A stretch of 64,000 nt of DNA. It comes from Bradyrhizobium diazoefficiens (GTDB taxonomy: Bacteria; Pseudomonadota; Alphaproteobacteria; Rhizobiales; Xanthobacteraceae). Shown here one piece after another: positions 20,522-31,128 of the stretch; the first letter of the stretch is position 1; every line of letters starts with the position of its first letter. Below the pieces are notes generated by a model. The model worked only from the letters and a program-made list of their open reading frames with translations, was not told the DNA's origin and searched no databases. The stretch is taken from the NCBI RefSeq assembly GCF_018129965.1, contig NZ_JAFCKW010000020.1, positions 1-64,000 of the forward strand. The letters are read 5' to 3'. A program made the position numbers and the translations under genes.

Positions 20522-22159
20522 ATGGACGCGATCAACCAGCCCCTGCTCAGCGTCCGCGACCTCTCGGTGGCCTTCCACCAGGGCGGCGGCACGACACTGG
20601 CCGTCGACAAGGTCTCGTTCCAGATCAAGCGCGGCGAGTGCGTTGCGCTGGTCGGTGAATCCGGGTCCGGCAAGTCGGTCAGCGCGCTGTCGATCCTGAA
20701 GCTGCTGCCCTATCCCAACGCCTCGCATCCCTCGGGCAGCATCCGCTTCAAGGGAAGCGAACTGATCGACCAATCGGAGCAACAGATGCGGGAGATTCGC
20801 GGCAGCGACATCTCCATCATCTTCCAGGAGCCGATGACCTCCCTCAATCCGCTGCACACGATCGAGTCGCAGATCGGCGAGATCATCCAGCTGCACAATC
20901 CGACCAGCAACGCGCAGGCGCGCAAGCGGACGCTGGAATTGCTGACGCAGGTCGGCATCCCCGAGCCCGAAACGCGGCTCAAGAGCTATCCGCACCAGCT
21001 CTCTGGCGGCCAGCGACAGCGCGTGATGATCGCGATGGCGCTCGCCAACGAGCCGGACCTGCTGATCGCGGACGAGCCGACCACCGCGCTCGACGTCACC
21101 GTACAGGCTCAGATCCTGGCGCTGCTCGCCGACATCCGTGCGCGGCTCGGCATGAGCCTGCTCTTCATCACCCACGATCTCGGCATCGTGCGCCGCATCG
21201 CCGACCAGGTCTGCGTCATGAGGGGCGGCAAGATCGTCGAGCAGGGACCGGTCGAGCAGGTCTTCAGGACCCCGAAACATCCCTACACGCGGGACCTGCT
21301 TGCGGCGGAGCCGAAGCCGGATCCGGCGCCGCCGCAGCCGGATGCGCCGGTGGTGATGTCGGCCAATGATCTGAAGGTCTGGTTTCCGATCAAGCGCGGC
21401 TTGATGCGCAAGACGGTCGGTCACATCAAGGCGGTCGACGGCGTCAGCCTCGCGGTACGCAAGGGCGAGACGCTCGGTGTCGTCGGCGAATCGGGTTCGG
21501 GCAAGACGACGCTTGGGCTCGCCCTGCTGCGGCTGGTCTCCTCCAACGGACGCATCGTGTTTCTAGGCAAGGACATCCAGGGCCTGCGCTTCAAGGAGAT
21601 GCGGCCCTTCCGGCGCGACATGCAGATCGTGTTCCAGGATCCGTTCGGCTCGCTCAGCCCCCGCATGTCGATCGCGGACATCATCGCCGAGGGTCTCTCG
21701 GTGCACCAGCCAAAGCTGTCGCTCGAGGAGCGTGAGGCGCGCGTCGTCAAGGCGCTCGAGGATGTCGGGATGAAGCCGGACACCCGCTACCGCTATCCGC
21801 ACGAATTCTCGGGCGGGCAGCGCCAGCGCATCAGCATCGCGCGGGCGGTGGTGCTGGAGCCGGACTTCGTCGTGCTTGATGAGCCGACCAGCGCGCTCGA
21901 CATGCTGTTCCAGGCACAGATGGTGGATCTGTTGCGCGAGCTCCAGCGCAAGCGCGAGCTCACCTACATGTTCATCTCGCACGACTTACGCGTCGTCGCC
22001 TCGCTTGCGAGCCATCTCATCGTGATGCGCGGTGGCAAGGTGGTCGAGGAAGGCCAGGCGGCCGAGCTGTTCAAGAACCCCAAGACCGACTACACGCGCG
22101 CATTGTTCGCGGCGGCGTTTCGGCTGGAGACGGCAGGAAACGGGTCGGTTGCGACCTGA
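20522..22159 (+). CDS. yejF: Peptide ABC transporter ATPase, two fused nucleotide-binding domains
   Basis: A 545-residue cytoplasmic ATPase. Domain 1 (about 5-260) has Walker A GESGSGKSVSAL and signature LSGGQRQRVMIA. Domain 2 (about 280-535) has Walker A GESGSGKTTLGL and signature FSGGQRQRISIA. Both domains look catalytically complete. It is the last gene of the operon, 3 bases after yejE. Downstream, 22186-22231 can fold into a GC-rich stem (CGGGC and CCGCCGC arms) facing the convergent peptidase gene, but has no T-run. Confidence 0.95.
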   Translation: MDAINQPLLSVRDLSVAFHQGGGTTLAVDKVSFQIKRGECVALVGESGSGKSVSALSILKLLPYPNASHPSGSIRFKGSELIDQSEQQMREIRGSDISIIFQEPMTSLNPLHTIESQIGEIIQLHNPTSNAQARKRTLELLTQVGIPEPETRLKSYPHQLSGGQRQRVMIAMALANEPDLLIADEPTTALDVTVQAQILALLADIRARLGMSLLFITHDLGIVRRIADQVCVMRGGKIVEQGPVEQVFRTPKHPYTRDLLAAEPKPDPAPPQPDAPVVMSANDLKVWFPIKRGLMRKTVGHIKAVDGVSLAVRKGETLGVVGESGSGKTTLGLALLRLVSSNGRIVFLGKDIQGLRFKEMRPFRRDMQIVFQDPFGSLSPRMSIADIIAEGLSVHQPKLSLEEREARVVKALEDVGMKPDTRYRYPHEFSGGQRQRISIARAVVLEPDFVVLDEPTSALDMLFQAQMVDLLRELQRKRELTYMFISHDLRVVASLASHLIVMRGGKVVEEGQAAELFKNPKTDYTRALFAAAFRLETAGNGSVAT

Positions 22160-22282
22160 TCCTGCGTGAGCGCGATAACGGCGGCCGGGCGACCGCCGCG
22201 ACATTCTTTATGCATGGGCGGCGGTGGCCCGACGAACCTGCCGCATCTGCACGCATTCCGAGGCGAACGCTGTGAGGCGTCG

Positions 22283-23137
22283 CTAGAGTCGCTTGATCGC
22301 GGCGACCTCGCTGCCGGCCGCCTTGATCCGCGCCAGCGCCGGTTCGATCGGCTCGATGGCGGTGGCCATGTGATACGCGTTGGCATGGACCATGGTGCCG
22401 CCGTCGCGGACGATCGCGACGTGGCCCTTCCAGAAGATCAGATCGCCACGTTGCAGCTTGTTTCGCTCGTGCGGCTCCAGCGCGCGGCCGAGCCCTGCCT
22501 GCTGCATGTCGCTGTCACGGGGGCAGCCGATGCCTGTGGCGGTCAGCGAAACCTGCACGAGGCCCGAGCAGTCGATCCCCAAGCTGCTTTTGCCGCCCCA
22601 GAGATAGGGCGTGCCGACGAAGCGCTCGGCGACGGCAACGAAGTCCGGCTCGCGATGACCTTGCGGAGCAAGATGTGTTTTCGGCAGAAAGACCCCGTCC
22701 GGCGTCACGGCGAAAGGGCCGTCCTCGCGCACAATCGCGATCTTCGAGCCCATCACCAGCGTATCGGCCGGCGGCAGCTTGATCGAAGGTCCGGGAAACG
22801 CAAATGTCCGGAGTGCCGTGACGACATGGGTTGGGGTGGCCGATGGCTTCCGGAGCGCCGCATCCGGCAGCCAGCCGACATAGCCATCGCCCTCGAGCTG
22901 GCCCCAGGCCCAACCCTCGCCATTGCGGTCGTAGACCGTGACGCGCTCGCCGCGCAGTGCTTCCGTCATCAGCATGGCACTCGAGGACGGATGCTCGTGC
23001 ACCGGTGCGATCGGATCGATCACCTCGAAAGACTCGCCGGTGACAAAGCGATCTGCTCTCACCTTGCCTTCGAGATATTTCGCGGCGAGGTCGCCGCGCG
23101 CCGGTGTCAGCCTTGGATCGATTCCTGGATCATCCAT
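22283..23137 (-). CDS. Cytoplasmic NlpC/P60 cysteine peptidase with SH3-like domains
   Basis: A 284-residue protein. The N-terminal half has SH3b-like segments (around residues 45-130). The C-terminal NlpC/P60 domain has the catalytic Cys in GIDCSGLVQ and the His in GHVAIVRDGG. The architecture matches gamma-D-glutamyl-L-diamino-acid endopeptidases such as Bacillus YkfC, which cut murein stem peptides. No signal peptide is visible, so it should work in the cytoplasm on imported peptides, which fits the neighbouring Yej importer. The start overlaps the end of the upstream aminopeptidase gene; a GTG at 23146 is an alternative. Confidence 0.88.
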   Translation of the reverse strand: MDDPGIDPRLTPARGDLAAKYLEGKVRADRFVTGESFEVIDPIAPVHEHPSSSAMLMTEALRGERVTVYDRNGEGWAWGQLEGDGYVGWLPDAALRKPSATPTHVVTALRTFAFPGPSIKLPPADTLVMGSKIAIVREDGPFAVTPDGVFLPKTHLAPQGHREPDFVAVAERFVGTPYLWGGKSSLGIDCSGLVQVSLTATGIGCPRDSDMQQAGLGRALEPHERNKLQRGDLIFWKGHVAIVRDGGTMVHANAYHMATAIEPIEPALARIKAAGSEVAAIKRL

Positions 23138-24503
23138 AGCGTTCACTCAGCAACGCGTAGATGGCGCGCGCGGCCTGGCATTCGCCGCCCTCGGGCCGCG
23201 CCGGCTTGGCCGATGGTGTCCAGCCGTAGATGTCGACATGCAGCCAGCTCTTGGCCTGCTCGACGAAGCGCTGCAGGAACAGCGCGCAAATGATCGAGCC
23301 GGCAAAGCCTCCCGACGGTGCGTTGGTGATTGTGGCGGTCTTGGAGTCCAGCCACGCATCGTAAGGGGGCCACAGCGGCATGCGCCACAACGGGTCGTTC
23401 TCCTTCACCGCGAAGCGCGCGACGTCTGCGGCAAGCGTCTCGTCATTGGTGTAAAAGGGCGGCAAATCCGGCCCCAGCGCGACGCGGGCAGCGCCGGTCA
23501 GCGTGCCGAGGTCGATCAGCAGGTCCGGCTTCTCCTCGTCGGCCAGCGCCAGCGCGTCGGCCAGCACGAGCCGGCCTTCGGCGTCGGTGTTTCCGATCTC
23601 CACCGTGATGCCCTTGCGCGAGGTGAAGATGTCGAGCGGGTGGAAGGCATTGCCCGCGACCGCGTTCTCGACCGCGGGGATCAGAACGCGCAGCCGCACC
23701 TTCAGCTTCGCGTCCATCACCATGCGCGCCAGCGCCAGCACGTTGGCGGCGCCGCCCATGTCCTTCTTCATGATCAGCATGCCGCTCGACGGCTTCAGGT
23801 CGAGCCCGCCGGTATCGAAGCAGACGCCCTTGCCGACCAGCGTCACCTTCGGATGAGCCGGATCGCCCCAACCGATGTCGATCAGCCGTGGCGCGCGGTC
23901 CGAGGCCATGCCGACGGCGTGGATCAGCGGAAAGTTCGTCTCGAGATCGTCGCCGATCGTGCAGGCGAAGCTCGCACCGAATTCGGCGGCGAGATCCTGT
24001 GCAGCGGCGGCGAGCTGCTCCGGCCCCATGTCGTTGGCCGGCGTGTTGATGAGGTCGCGCGCCAGCATTGCGGCGTCCGCGATGCGGATGATCTCGGCGG
24101 TGTCGATGCCAACCGGCGGCACCAGCCGGACCTCGGGCCTGTCGACCCTGCGATAGCGCGCGAAGCGGTAGCAACCGAGTGCAAAAGCGAGCGCCGCAAG
24201 CCGTGCATCGTGGGGTGCATTGGCAAAGCGGTAGATGCCCGGCGGCAGCAGGCCGGGCAGGGCGCCGGCGCGGAACGGATCGCGCGATCTAGAACTGTCG
24301 TCCTCGAGCCCGAACAGCACCTGTGCGATCGCGCCGTCCGGCGCGGGCAGGGCAAGGTATCCACCCGGATTGGCGGTGAAGCCATTGGCGCTAGCGAATT
24401 GGCGCTGCGACGGCGGCAGCGCCTCGCGCGCCGCTTCCCAGCTCGACTTGGTGACGAAGGTGATCGGGATGGCGTCGGACGATGTCTCGAAGACGGAAAA
24501 CAT
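23130..24503 (-). CDS. Leucyl aminopeptidase family (M17) protein
   Basis: A 457-residue metallo-exopeptidase that removes N-terminal residues from peptides in the cytoplasm. The M17 signature NTDAEGRLVLADAL is present, and the metal/substrate segment VGKGVCFDTGGLDLKPSSG holds the conserved Lys and Asp. I chose the ATG at 24503, where sequence resembling the family N-domain begins; an upstream TTG at 24566 is less likely. Its stop overlaps the NlpC/P60 start by 8 bases, so the two peptidases are coupled and probably act in series on peptides. Confidence 0.92.
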   Translation of the reverse strand: MFSVFETSSDAIPITFVTKSSWEAAREALPPSQRQFASANGFTANPGGYLALPAPDGAIAQVLFGLEDDSSRSRDPFRAGALPGLLPPGIYRFANAPHDARLAALAFALGCYRFARYRRVDRPEVRLVPPVGIDTAEIIRIADAAMLARDLINTPANDMGPEQLAAAAQDLAAEFGASFACTIGDDLETNFPLIHAVGMASDRAPRLIDIGWGDPAHPKVTLVGKGVCFDTGGLDLKPSSGMLIMKKDMGGAANVLALARMVMDAKLKVRLRVLIPAVENAVAGNAFHPLDIFTSRKGITVEIGNTDAEGRLVLADALALADEEKPDLLIDLGTLTGAARVALGPDLPPFYTNDETLAADVARFAVKENDPLWRMPLWPPYDAWLDSKTATITNAPSGGFAGSIICALFLQRFVEQAKSWLHVDIYGWTPSAKPARPEGGECQAARAIYALLSERYG

Positions 24504-24709
24504 TGGCGGGTCCAAAAGGGGGCATACGAACGGACGAGACTTCGCAGAGTTTTGCCGCGGCCGCAATCGTCATTGCTGTCAGCGCTCAGCGAGCCGCTAC
24601 TCGCCAAAAGGCGGCCATGCTAGGTTCCGGCAACGGCGGCCGGACCTGCCGGAAAATTGTTCAGGAGAGCGCCGGCGACCGAAGACGGAGCCTGCCGGGA
24701 GGAAATGTA

Positions 24710-24913
24710 ATGGAATTTGTGTGGAGCGTGGTCACATTCGTCGGCCAGGCCGTCGAGGCTGTTTTCGGCTATGTCGAACATCACCATTGGATATTCGCTT
24801 TCCTTGCCGGCGGTTACGTCTTCTATCTCCACGACCGCTCCGTCCACGCGAGGTTCGACGCAATCGACAAGCGCGTCGACGAAATCCGCAAGCGGCTTGC
24901 CATCGAATATTGA
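24710..24913 (+). CDS. Small single-pass membrane protein, unknown function
   Basis: 67 residues with a strong ribosome site (GGGAGGA, 24697-24703) before the ATG. A short amphipathic start (EFVWSVVTFVGQAVEAVF) is followed by a membrane segment (HHHWIFAFLAGGYVFYLHD). The cytoplasmic coiled-coil-like tail (RFDAIDKRVDEIRKRLAIEY) resembles tails of small membrane proteins that oligomerise. I do not recognise a family. It is divergent from the aminopeptidase. The 274 bases after it (24914-25187) show no further gene. Confidence 0.7.
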   Translation: MEFVWSVVTFVGQAVEAVFGYVEHHHWIFAFLAGGYVFYLHDRSVHARFDAIDKRVDEIRKRLAIEY

Positions 24914-25187
24914 CCGGGCGGGCCGAAGCCGTCAGCGGAGCGATCGCGTCTTCATGGGATTGAGAACTGCCGTTTGCCAGGGTGTGGCCCGCAGGGCTTT
25001 ACTAGCGCTGCGGTTGTGGCATATTCGGCGAATATTATAAATTGTGCCGCGCGGTTCTACACGTCAAGCGCAGGATGCGGCGATGCGCGATTGATACCCA
25101 CCTCAGTCGATAGCGGCCTGAACTCATTCATTGAAGATCATTGTCTCAATCGTTTGGGCGACGCAGCATTCGCAATGAGCGGCGCAA

Positions 25188-26690
25188 ATGGATAGATCGT
25201 TCGTCATTGCGCAGATCTCCGACCTCCATCTGGACGGATCAGGCCGGCTGCTTGCGACGATCGAGGCGCTCCGCGACGAGATCGGCCAGAGGATGGCGGC
25301 CTTCGCCGACTGCCCCGATCGCATTCTGATCATCACGGGCGATCTCGTCGACGATCCGACGCCGCGCGCGCTCGACGAGGCGCTCGCCGTCATCGCATCC
25401 TTCCGGCAGACCGGTCTGTTCACGGACATCCAGGCGGTTGCCGGCAATCACGACATCAAGCGCCCGAACCAGCGCGCGGGTCGCCACGACGCCTATGATT
25501 ACCTGCATCTGCCGCGCACTTCAAAGAGCGTTTATTACCGCCAGGCCGGCCTCGATCTGGTGCTGCTTGATTCCAACCGCGCGAGTCTCACGATGCTTGC
25601 GAGGGGCAATTTCAACGAGGGTGCCTACCAGGCGATGGTTGCGGATTCCGCCCGCTTGAGCGTCGAGCTCGCGGGCAGCATGAATTCGGCAGGACGTGCC
25701 AGTTTTGCCGAGCCGTCGGAAAACCTGGTACGCGTGCTCGCACTGCACCATCATCCCTTGCCGCAGGCGACAGGGGAAGGAAAGCGATTTCTCGGAGTCC
25801 CCGACGAGCCCCTGATGTATCTGGCATCGCCTGCAACCTTCCTCGAAGCGGCGACCTCGCTCAACGTCAATCTGGTCCTGCACGGACACCGGCATGTCGA
25901 GGGATTGACCCGCTACTCGATCCCCGATCCTCGCGCGACCCGGAGCAGGAGCGGTGAAGCGTTCTGGCGTACGATCTATGTGCTGTCCTGTCCGTCCTCG
26001 ACCGGGCAGGCCGGCGACGATGCCGGTTTCAACGTCATCCATTTTGGTCCGTCGTCTCATCCGGGGCGCCCGGACTACCGGTTCGCGATGACCCGCTACT
26101 CGCGACCGCGCAACGATGGCGCGTTCAGGCCGCTCGACTCGAACCTGCCGGACGGCGTCATCGAATTGCCGGCCGGGCGGGACTTTTCCCGTGATCCGGC
26201 CGTCCAGGCAGCGATCGAGATCGACTCTTGCACGACGTTGAAGCGCGACCAGGTCGCATCGTTCGTCCGCCGGCTTTTGAGCCGCAGCGCCTTCTATGCC
26301 GATGGCGAGGCAGATTGGACGAGCTTGCTCCACACCTACCTCGTCACCTCGCATGCCTGGGCGGATCTCGAGGGAAAGTTCGCAAGGTCGGCGCACAAGC
26401 ACGACGTCGAGACGCTGGCCGCGGCGAGATTGCTGCTGCACCGACTGATCGAGCTGTCGGCGGATGTGCTCGGGATCGAACGCGCTCAGCTCGACGAGCT
26501 TCGTAGGAAGCGCCTGGTCAATCGCGACGATCTTCGGCGCGAATGGCCCGGCACGCTGCGGGTGGGCGTCGACGTCGCCGAGCAGGTGAAGCGAAGGCTG
26601 CAATTGCTGCGGGACCTGAACGACCGGGTGAGTGCGATCGGCTCTGACCTCGGCCTCGGGGGCCCGATGCCGCCGCAGACGCCGCCGTGA
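25188..26690 (+). CDS. Calcineurin-like metallophosphoesterase with long C-terminal extension
   Basis: 500 residues. The N-terminal half (1-270) is a two-metal phosphoesterase: Asp12/His14 (ISDLHLDG), Asp52 (TGDLVDD), Asn87/His88 (AGNHD), a HHHP motif near 195 and HGHRH near 235. This is the pattern of the CpdA/Icc cyclic-nucleotide phosphodiesterase group, though the substrate is not proven. The C-terminal 200 residues (with LKRDQVASFVRRLLSR and ERAQLDELRRKRLV) are largely helical and I recognise no domain. There is no signal peptide. It is monocistronic by context. Confidence 0.85.
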   Translation: MDRSFVIAQISDLHLDGSGRLLATIEALRDEIGQRMAAFADCPDRILIITGDLVDDPTPRALDEALAVIASFRQTGLFTDIQAVAGNHDIKRPNQRAGRHDAYDYLHLPRTSKSVYYRQAGLDLVLLDSNRASLTMLARGNFNEGAYQAMVADSARLSVELAGSMNSAGRASFAEPSENLVRVLALHHHPLPQATGEGKRFLGVPDEPLMYLASPATFLEAATSLNVNLVLHGHRHVEGLTRYSIPDPRATRSRSGEAFWRTIYVLSCPSSTGQAGDDAGFNVIHFGPSSHPGRPDYRFAMTRYSRPRNDGAFRPLDSNLPDGVIELPAGRDFSRDPAVQAAIEIDSCTTLKRDQVASFVRRLLSRSAFYADGEADWTSLLHTYLVTSHAWADLEGKFARSAHKHDVETLAAARLLLHRLIELSADVLGIERAQLDELRRKRLVNRDDLRREWPGTLRVGVDVAEQVKRRLQLLRDLNDRVSAIGSDLGLGGPMPPQTPP

Positions 26691-26706
26691 AGCGCGGACC
26701 ATTCGG

Positions 26707-26731
26707 TGTTAACCGGCCGTTAGGGTTAACA
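26707..26731 (+). promoter_or_regulatory. Inverted repeat and CtrA-like box before tadD
   Basis: TGTTAACC (26707-26714) and GGTTAACA (26724-26731) are perfect inverted arms. Inside them, TTAA (26709-26712), seven bases, then TTAG (26720-26723) is one base off the CtrA consensus TTAA-N7-TTAA. It ends 52 bases before the tadD ATG. Confidence 0.45.
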
Positions 26732-26783
26732 GTCTATTGCTGGCGCGTTCGGCTCGATCAATCGGCTCGAGAGTCAAAGCGTC

Positions 26784-27596
26784 ATGCGTCAACGTTTCAG
26801 TCCTGCCCGGCTTCTCTCGTGCACCTCGCTGGTCGCGGTGGTGGCCATGAGCCTCGGCGGCTGCACGGCCGTGTCGAAACTCTCCGACGTCACCGGCTCG
26901 ACAGGTCCGCGGGCGGAGTCTGCTCCGGCCGATCCAGCGCGCGCCGTCGAAACCTATGGCGAGCGCTATCGTGCCAATCCCAAGGACGCCGACGCCGCGC
27001 TGGGCTACGGCCAGGCCCTGCGCGCCAACGGCCAGCGCGCACAGGCTGTCGCCGTGCTCGAGCAGGCGACCATCGCCAATCCCGGCAACAAGGCGCTGCT
27101 TGCCCAATACGGCCGCGCGCTCGCCGACAACGGAAATTTCCAGCAGTCCTTCGACGTGCTGTCCAAGGCGCACTCCCCCGACAATCCGGACTGGCGCCTG
27201 CTGTCGGTGCAGGGCACCGCGCTCGATCAGATGGGCCGCCACGAGGAGGCGCGATCTTATTATGCCAGCGCGCTGAAGATCGCACCGGGCGATCCCGGCG
27301 TGCTCTCCAATGTCGGCCTGTCCTACATGCTGTCGAAAGATCTGCCGAAGGCGGAAGAGGCATTGCGGCAGGCCTACGCAGCACCGGGCGCGAGCGCCCG
27401 GGTGCGGCAAAATCTCGGCCTTGTCGTTGGCCTCCAGGGTCGCTTCGCCGAGGCCGAGACGATCGTGAAAGCCGACCTGCCACCGGACCAGGCCGCAGCC
27501 AATGTCGCCTACCTCAAGGACATGCTGAGCCGCAGCGACGGTGGGCGCGGCGCACCGAAGCGGACGCCGGTCGCATCACTGAGCCAGCCCGGCTGA
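26784..27596 (+). CDS. tadD: Tad pilus assembly lipoprotein with TPR repeats
   Basis: 270 residues. A lipoprotein signal ends in the lipobox SLGGC (Cys about residue 33). Tandem TPR-like repeats follow (for example AVETYGERYRANPKDADAAL and AQAVAVLEQATIANPGNKAL). TadD/CpaO-type proteins help the secretin or pilus machine assemble at the outer membrane. It is transcribed towards the tadB-tadC end of the main cluster, and the position supports the call. The N-terminus could start only at this ATG if the lipobox is to be functional. Confidence 0.88.
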   Translation: MRQRFSPARLLSCTSLVAVVAMSLGGCTAVSKLSDVTGSTGPRAESAPADPARAVETYGERYRANPKDADAALGYGQALRANGQRAQAVAVLEQATIANPGNKALLAQYGRALADNGNFQQSFDVLSKAHSPDNPDWRLLSVQGTALDQMGRHEEARSYYASALKIAPGDPGVLSNVGLSYMLSKDLPKAEEALRQAYAAPGASARVRQNLGLVVGLQGRFAEAETIVKADLPPDQAAANVAYLKDMLSRSDGGRGAPKRTPVASLSQPG

Positions 27597-27665
27597 TCAA
27601 GACCCGATCCTTCAGTTGCAAGCCGCCTGCGGACCGCAACGTCCGGGTCCGATCCTGCGTCTGCG

Positions 27666-28640
27666 TCAGTGCATTTCGGTGATCTTGATGCCGGTCGGTC
27701 CGAGAATGACGACGAACAGCACCGGCAGGAAGAACAGGATCATCGGTACGGTCAGCTTCGGCGGCAGCGCGGCGGCCTTCTTCTCGGCCTCGTTCATGCG
27801 CATGTCGCGATTTTCCTGCGCCATGACGCGCAGCGAATGACCAAGCGGGGTGCCGTAACGTTCCGCCTGCTGCAGCGCCAGACAGACCGACTTGACGCCT
27901 TCGAGCCCGGTTCGGCGCGCCAGATTCTCATAAGCGACCTTGCGATCCTGCAGATAGGACAGTTCGGCCGTCGTCAGGGTGAATTCCTCCGATAGCGCGA
28001 TCGACTGGCCGACGATTTCGGTGGCGACCTTCCGGAATGCCATTTCGACCGACATGCCGGATTCGATACAGATCAGCAGCAGGTCGAGCGCGTCGGGAAA
28101 GGCGCGCTTGATCGAAAGCTGGCGCTTGGAGATCGCGTTCTTGAGGAACAGCATCGGCGCCTGCAGGCCGGCATAGGCCGCGGCCACGCAGATACCGATC
28201 TTGATCGGCATCGACTGCTCCATATGGGCGATCAGGAACACGTACACGACCGAGCCGACGAACAGCACGATCGGAGCGACCATGCGCGCGAACAGGAAAG
28301 TGATATAGGGAGCCTGGCCGCGGTAGCCCGCCATGATGAGCTTGTCGCGCGCAGCCTCCTGCGCGAGCCATTTGGTGAGGTTGAAGTCCTCGACCACCTT
28401 GGAGACAAGCTGCTTCGGGGTCTGGCGCAGCGAGACCTTCTCGCTCTTGTTGAGGCGCTCGCGCTCGCGCTGCCGGATCCGCTCACGCTCGCTCGCCACC
28501 GCCTTCATGCGCTTGGAGAGACCTTCGCCGGCGAACAGAGGCATCACGAGCGTATAGACAGTAGCGCTGGCGGCGATGGCCGCCAGCAGCATGGTCATGA
28601 AGTGGACGTCGTGCAGCTTCGTGACGAGGAGATCGACCAT
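27666..28640 (-). CDS. tadC: Tad pilus inner-membrane platform protein TadC
   Basis: A 324-residue GspF-family platform protein with an N-terminal membrane helix, a basic helical cytoplasmic segment (RERIRQRERERLNKSEK), the GspF-like domain DALDLLLICIESGMSVEMAF, and C-terminal helices ending in PTGIKITEMH. With TadB it couples the CpaF motor to pilin polymerisation. It is the last gene of the cpaB-tadC operon, 9 bases after tadB. Confidence 0.95.
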   Translation of the reverse strand: MVDLLVTKLHDVHFMTMLLAAIAASATVYTLVMPLFAGEGLSKRMKAVASERERIRQRERERLNKSEKVSLRQTPKQLVSKVVEDFNLTKWLAQEAARDKLIMAGYRGQAPYITFLFARMVAPIVLFVGSVVYVFLIAHMEQSMPIKIGICVAAAYAGLQAPMLFLKNAISKRQLSIKRAFPDALDLLLICIESGMSVEMAFRKVATEIVGQSIALSEEFTLTTAELSYLQDRKVAYENLARRTGLEGVKSVCLALQQAERYGTPLGHSLRVMAQENRDMRMNEAEKKAAALPPKLTVPMILFFLPVLFVVILGPTGIKITEMH

Positions 28641-28649
28641 AAGGCACCA

Positions 28650-29627
28650 TCAGAAATCGAAATTGATCATCTTCTTCATCACCATGACGCCGATCGACAT
28701 CCAGACGACGGAGCCGACCAGCATGAGCTGGCCGGTGGGATGGGTCCACAGCAGCGAGATGTAGTGCGGCGTCGTGAGATAGACCAGGAACATCACGATC
28801 GGCGGCAGCGATCCGATGATGCCGGCCGAGGCCTTGGCCTCCATCGACATCGCCTGGATCTTCTCTTTCATCTTCTTGCGGTCGCGCAGCACCTTCGACA
28901 GATTGCCGAGCGCTTCGGAAAGGTTGCCACCCGATTTCTGCTGGATCGACACCACGATGCCGAAGAAGTTCGCTTCCGGCAGCGGCATGCGATCGTACAG
29001 CCGCGCGCAGGCCTCGCCGAGCGGCATGCCGATCGCCTGCGTCTCGATGATGGCCAGGAACTCGCTGCGCAGCGGCTCGGGCGAATCGGCGGCGACGACC
29101 TTGATCGATTCGAACAGCGGCAGGCCCGCCTTGATGCCGCGGACGATCACATCGACGGCATCGGGCAGCGCCTTCAGGAACTTGTTTTCACGGCGCTTCT
29201 TCAGGAAGCCCAGCGCCCAGCGCGGCAGGCCGAGACCCCCGGCGAAAGCGAGTCCGGCCGCGCCGAGCAGGCCGCCGCCCACCATCATGGCGACGAAGAA
29301 CAGCACGCCGCCCATGACAGCCGACACGATCCAGAATTTCTGCGGCGTCCAGTCGAGTCCTGCCTGAGCCAGGCGGATGTTGAGCGGGACGCTTTTCTCC
29401 TGCTGGCGCCGTGCCTCGAGATCCTTGAGAGACGTCTCGACCTGCTCACGGCGGGATCGCAGGCTCTTCTCGGCCTGCTTGGACGAAGGCGCGTCGGCGC
29501 GCGCGATCGAAGCGCGACGGCCTTCCGCCTTCCGCTCTCCGGACAGGATGGGATAGAGGAAGACCCAGGCGATGCCGCCGACGGCGGCGGTGGCAAGGAA
29601 GGCGAGGGCAAGGACCTGCATGTTCAT
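28650..29627 (-). CDS. tadB: Tad pilus inner-membrane platform protein TadB
   Basis: A 325-residue GspF-family protein. An N-terminal helix (NMQVLALAFLATAAVGGIAW) precedes a Lys/Arg/Glu-rich cytoplasmic region, then the domain with LPDAVDVIVRGIKAGLPLFE and GGNLSEALGNLSKVLRDRK. I start it at the ATG at 29627, 16 bases after cpaF; the frame is open upstream but that stretch overlaps cpaF and is basic low-complexity. Partner of TadC. Confidence 0.95.
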   Translation of the reverse strand: MNMQVLALAFLATAAVGGIAWVFLYPILSGERKAEGRRASIARADAPSSKQAEKSLRSRREQVETSLKDLEARRQQEKSVPLNIRLAQAGLDWTPQKFWIVSAVMGGVLFFVAMMVGGGLLGAAGLAFAGGLGLPRWALGFLKKRRENKFLKALPDAVDVIVRGIKAGLPLFESIKVVAADSPEPLRSEFLAIIETQAIGMPLGEACARLYDRMPLPEANFFGIVVSIQQKSGGNLSEALGNLSKVLRDRKKMKEKIQAMSMEAKASAGIIGSLPPIVMFLVYLTTPHYISLLWTHPTGQLMLVGSVVWMSIGVMVMKKMINFDF

Positions 29628-29643
29628 GGCTGTGCCGATCCCA

Positions 29644-31107
<1,464 letters not shown>

Positions 31108-31128
31108 TTAACAACTCCATGCGGCGGC

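Noticed and set aside
14537..21424. Long minus-strand frames opposite the yej genes
   Set aside because: They are antisense shadows: runs of Arg, Glu, Asp and His with no motifs, while the plus strand carries full ABC-transporter signatures.
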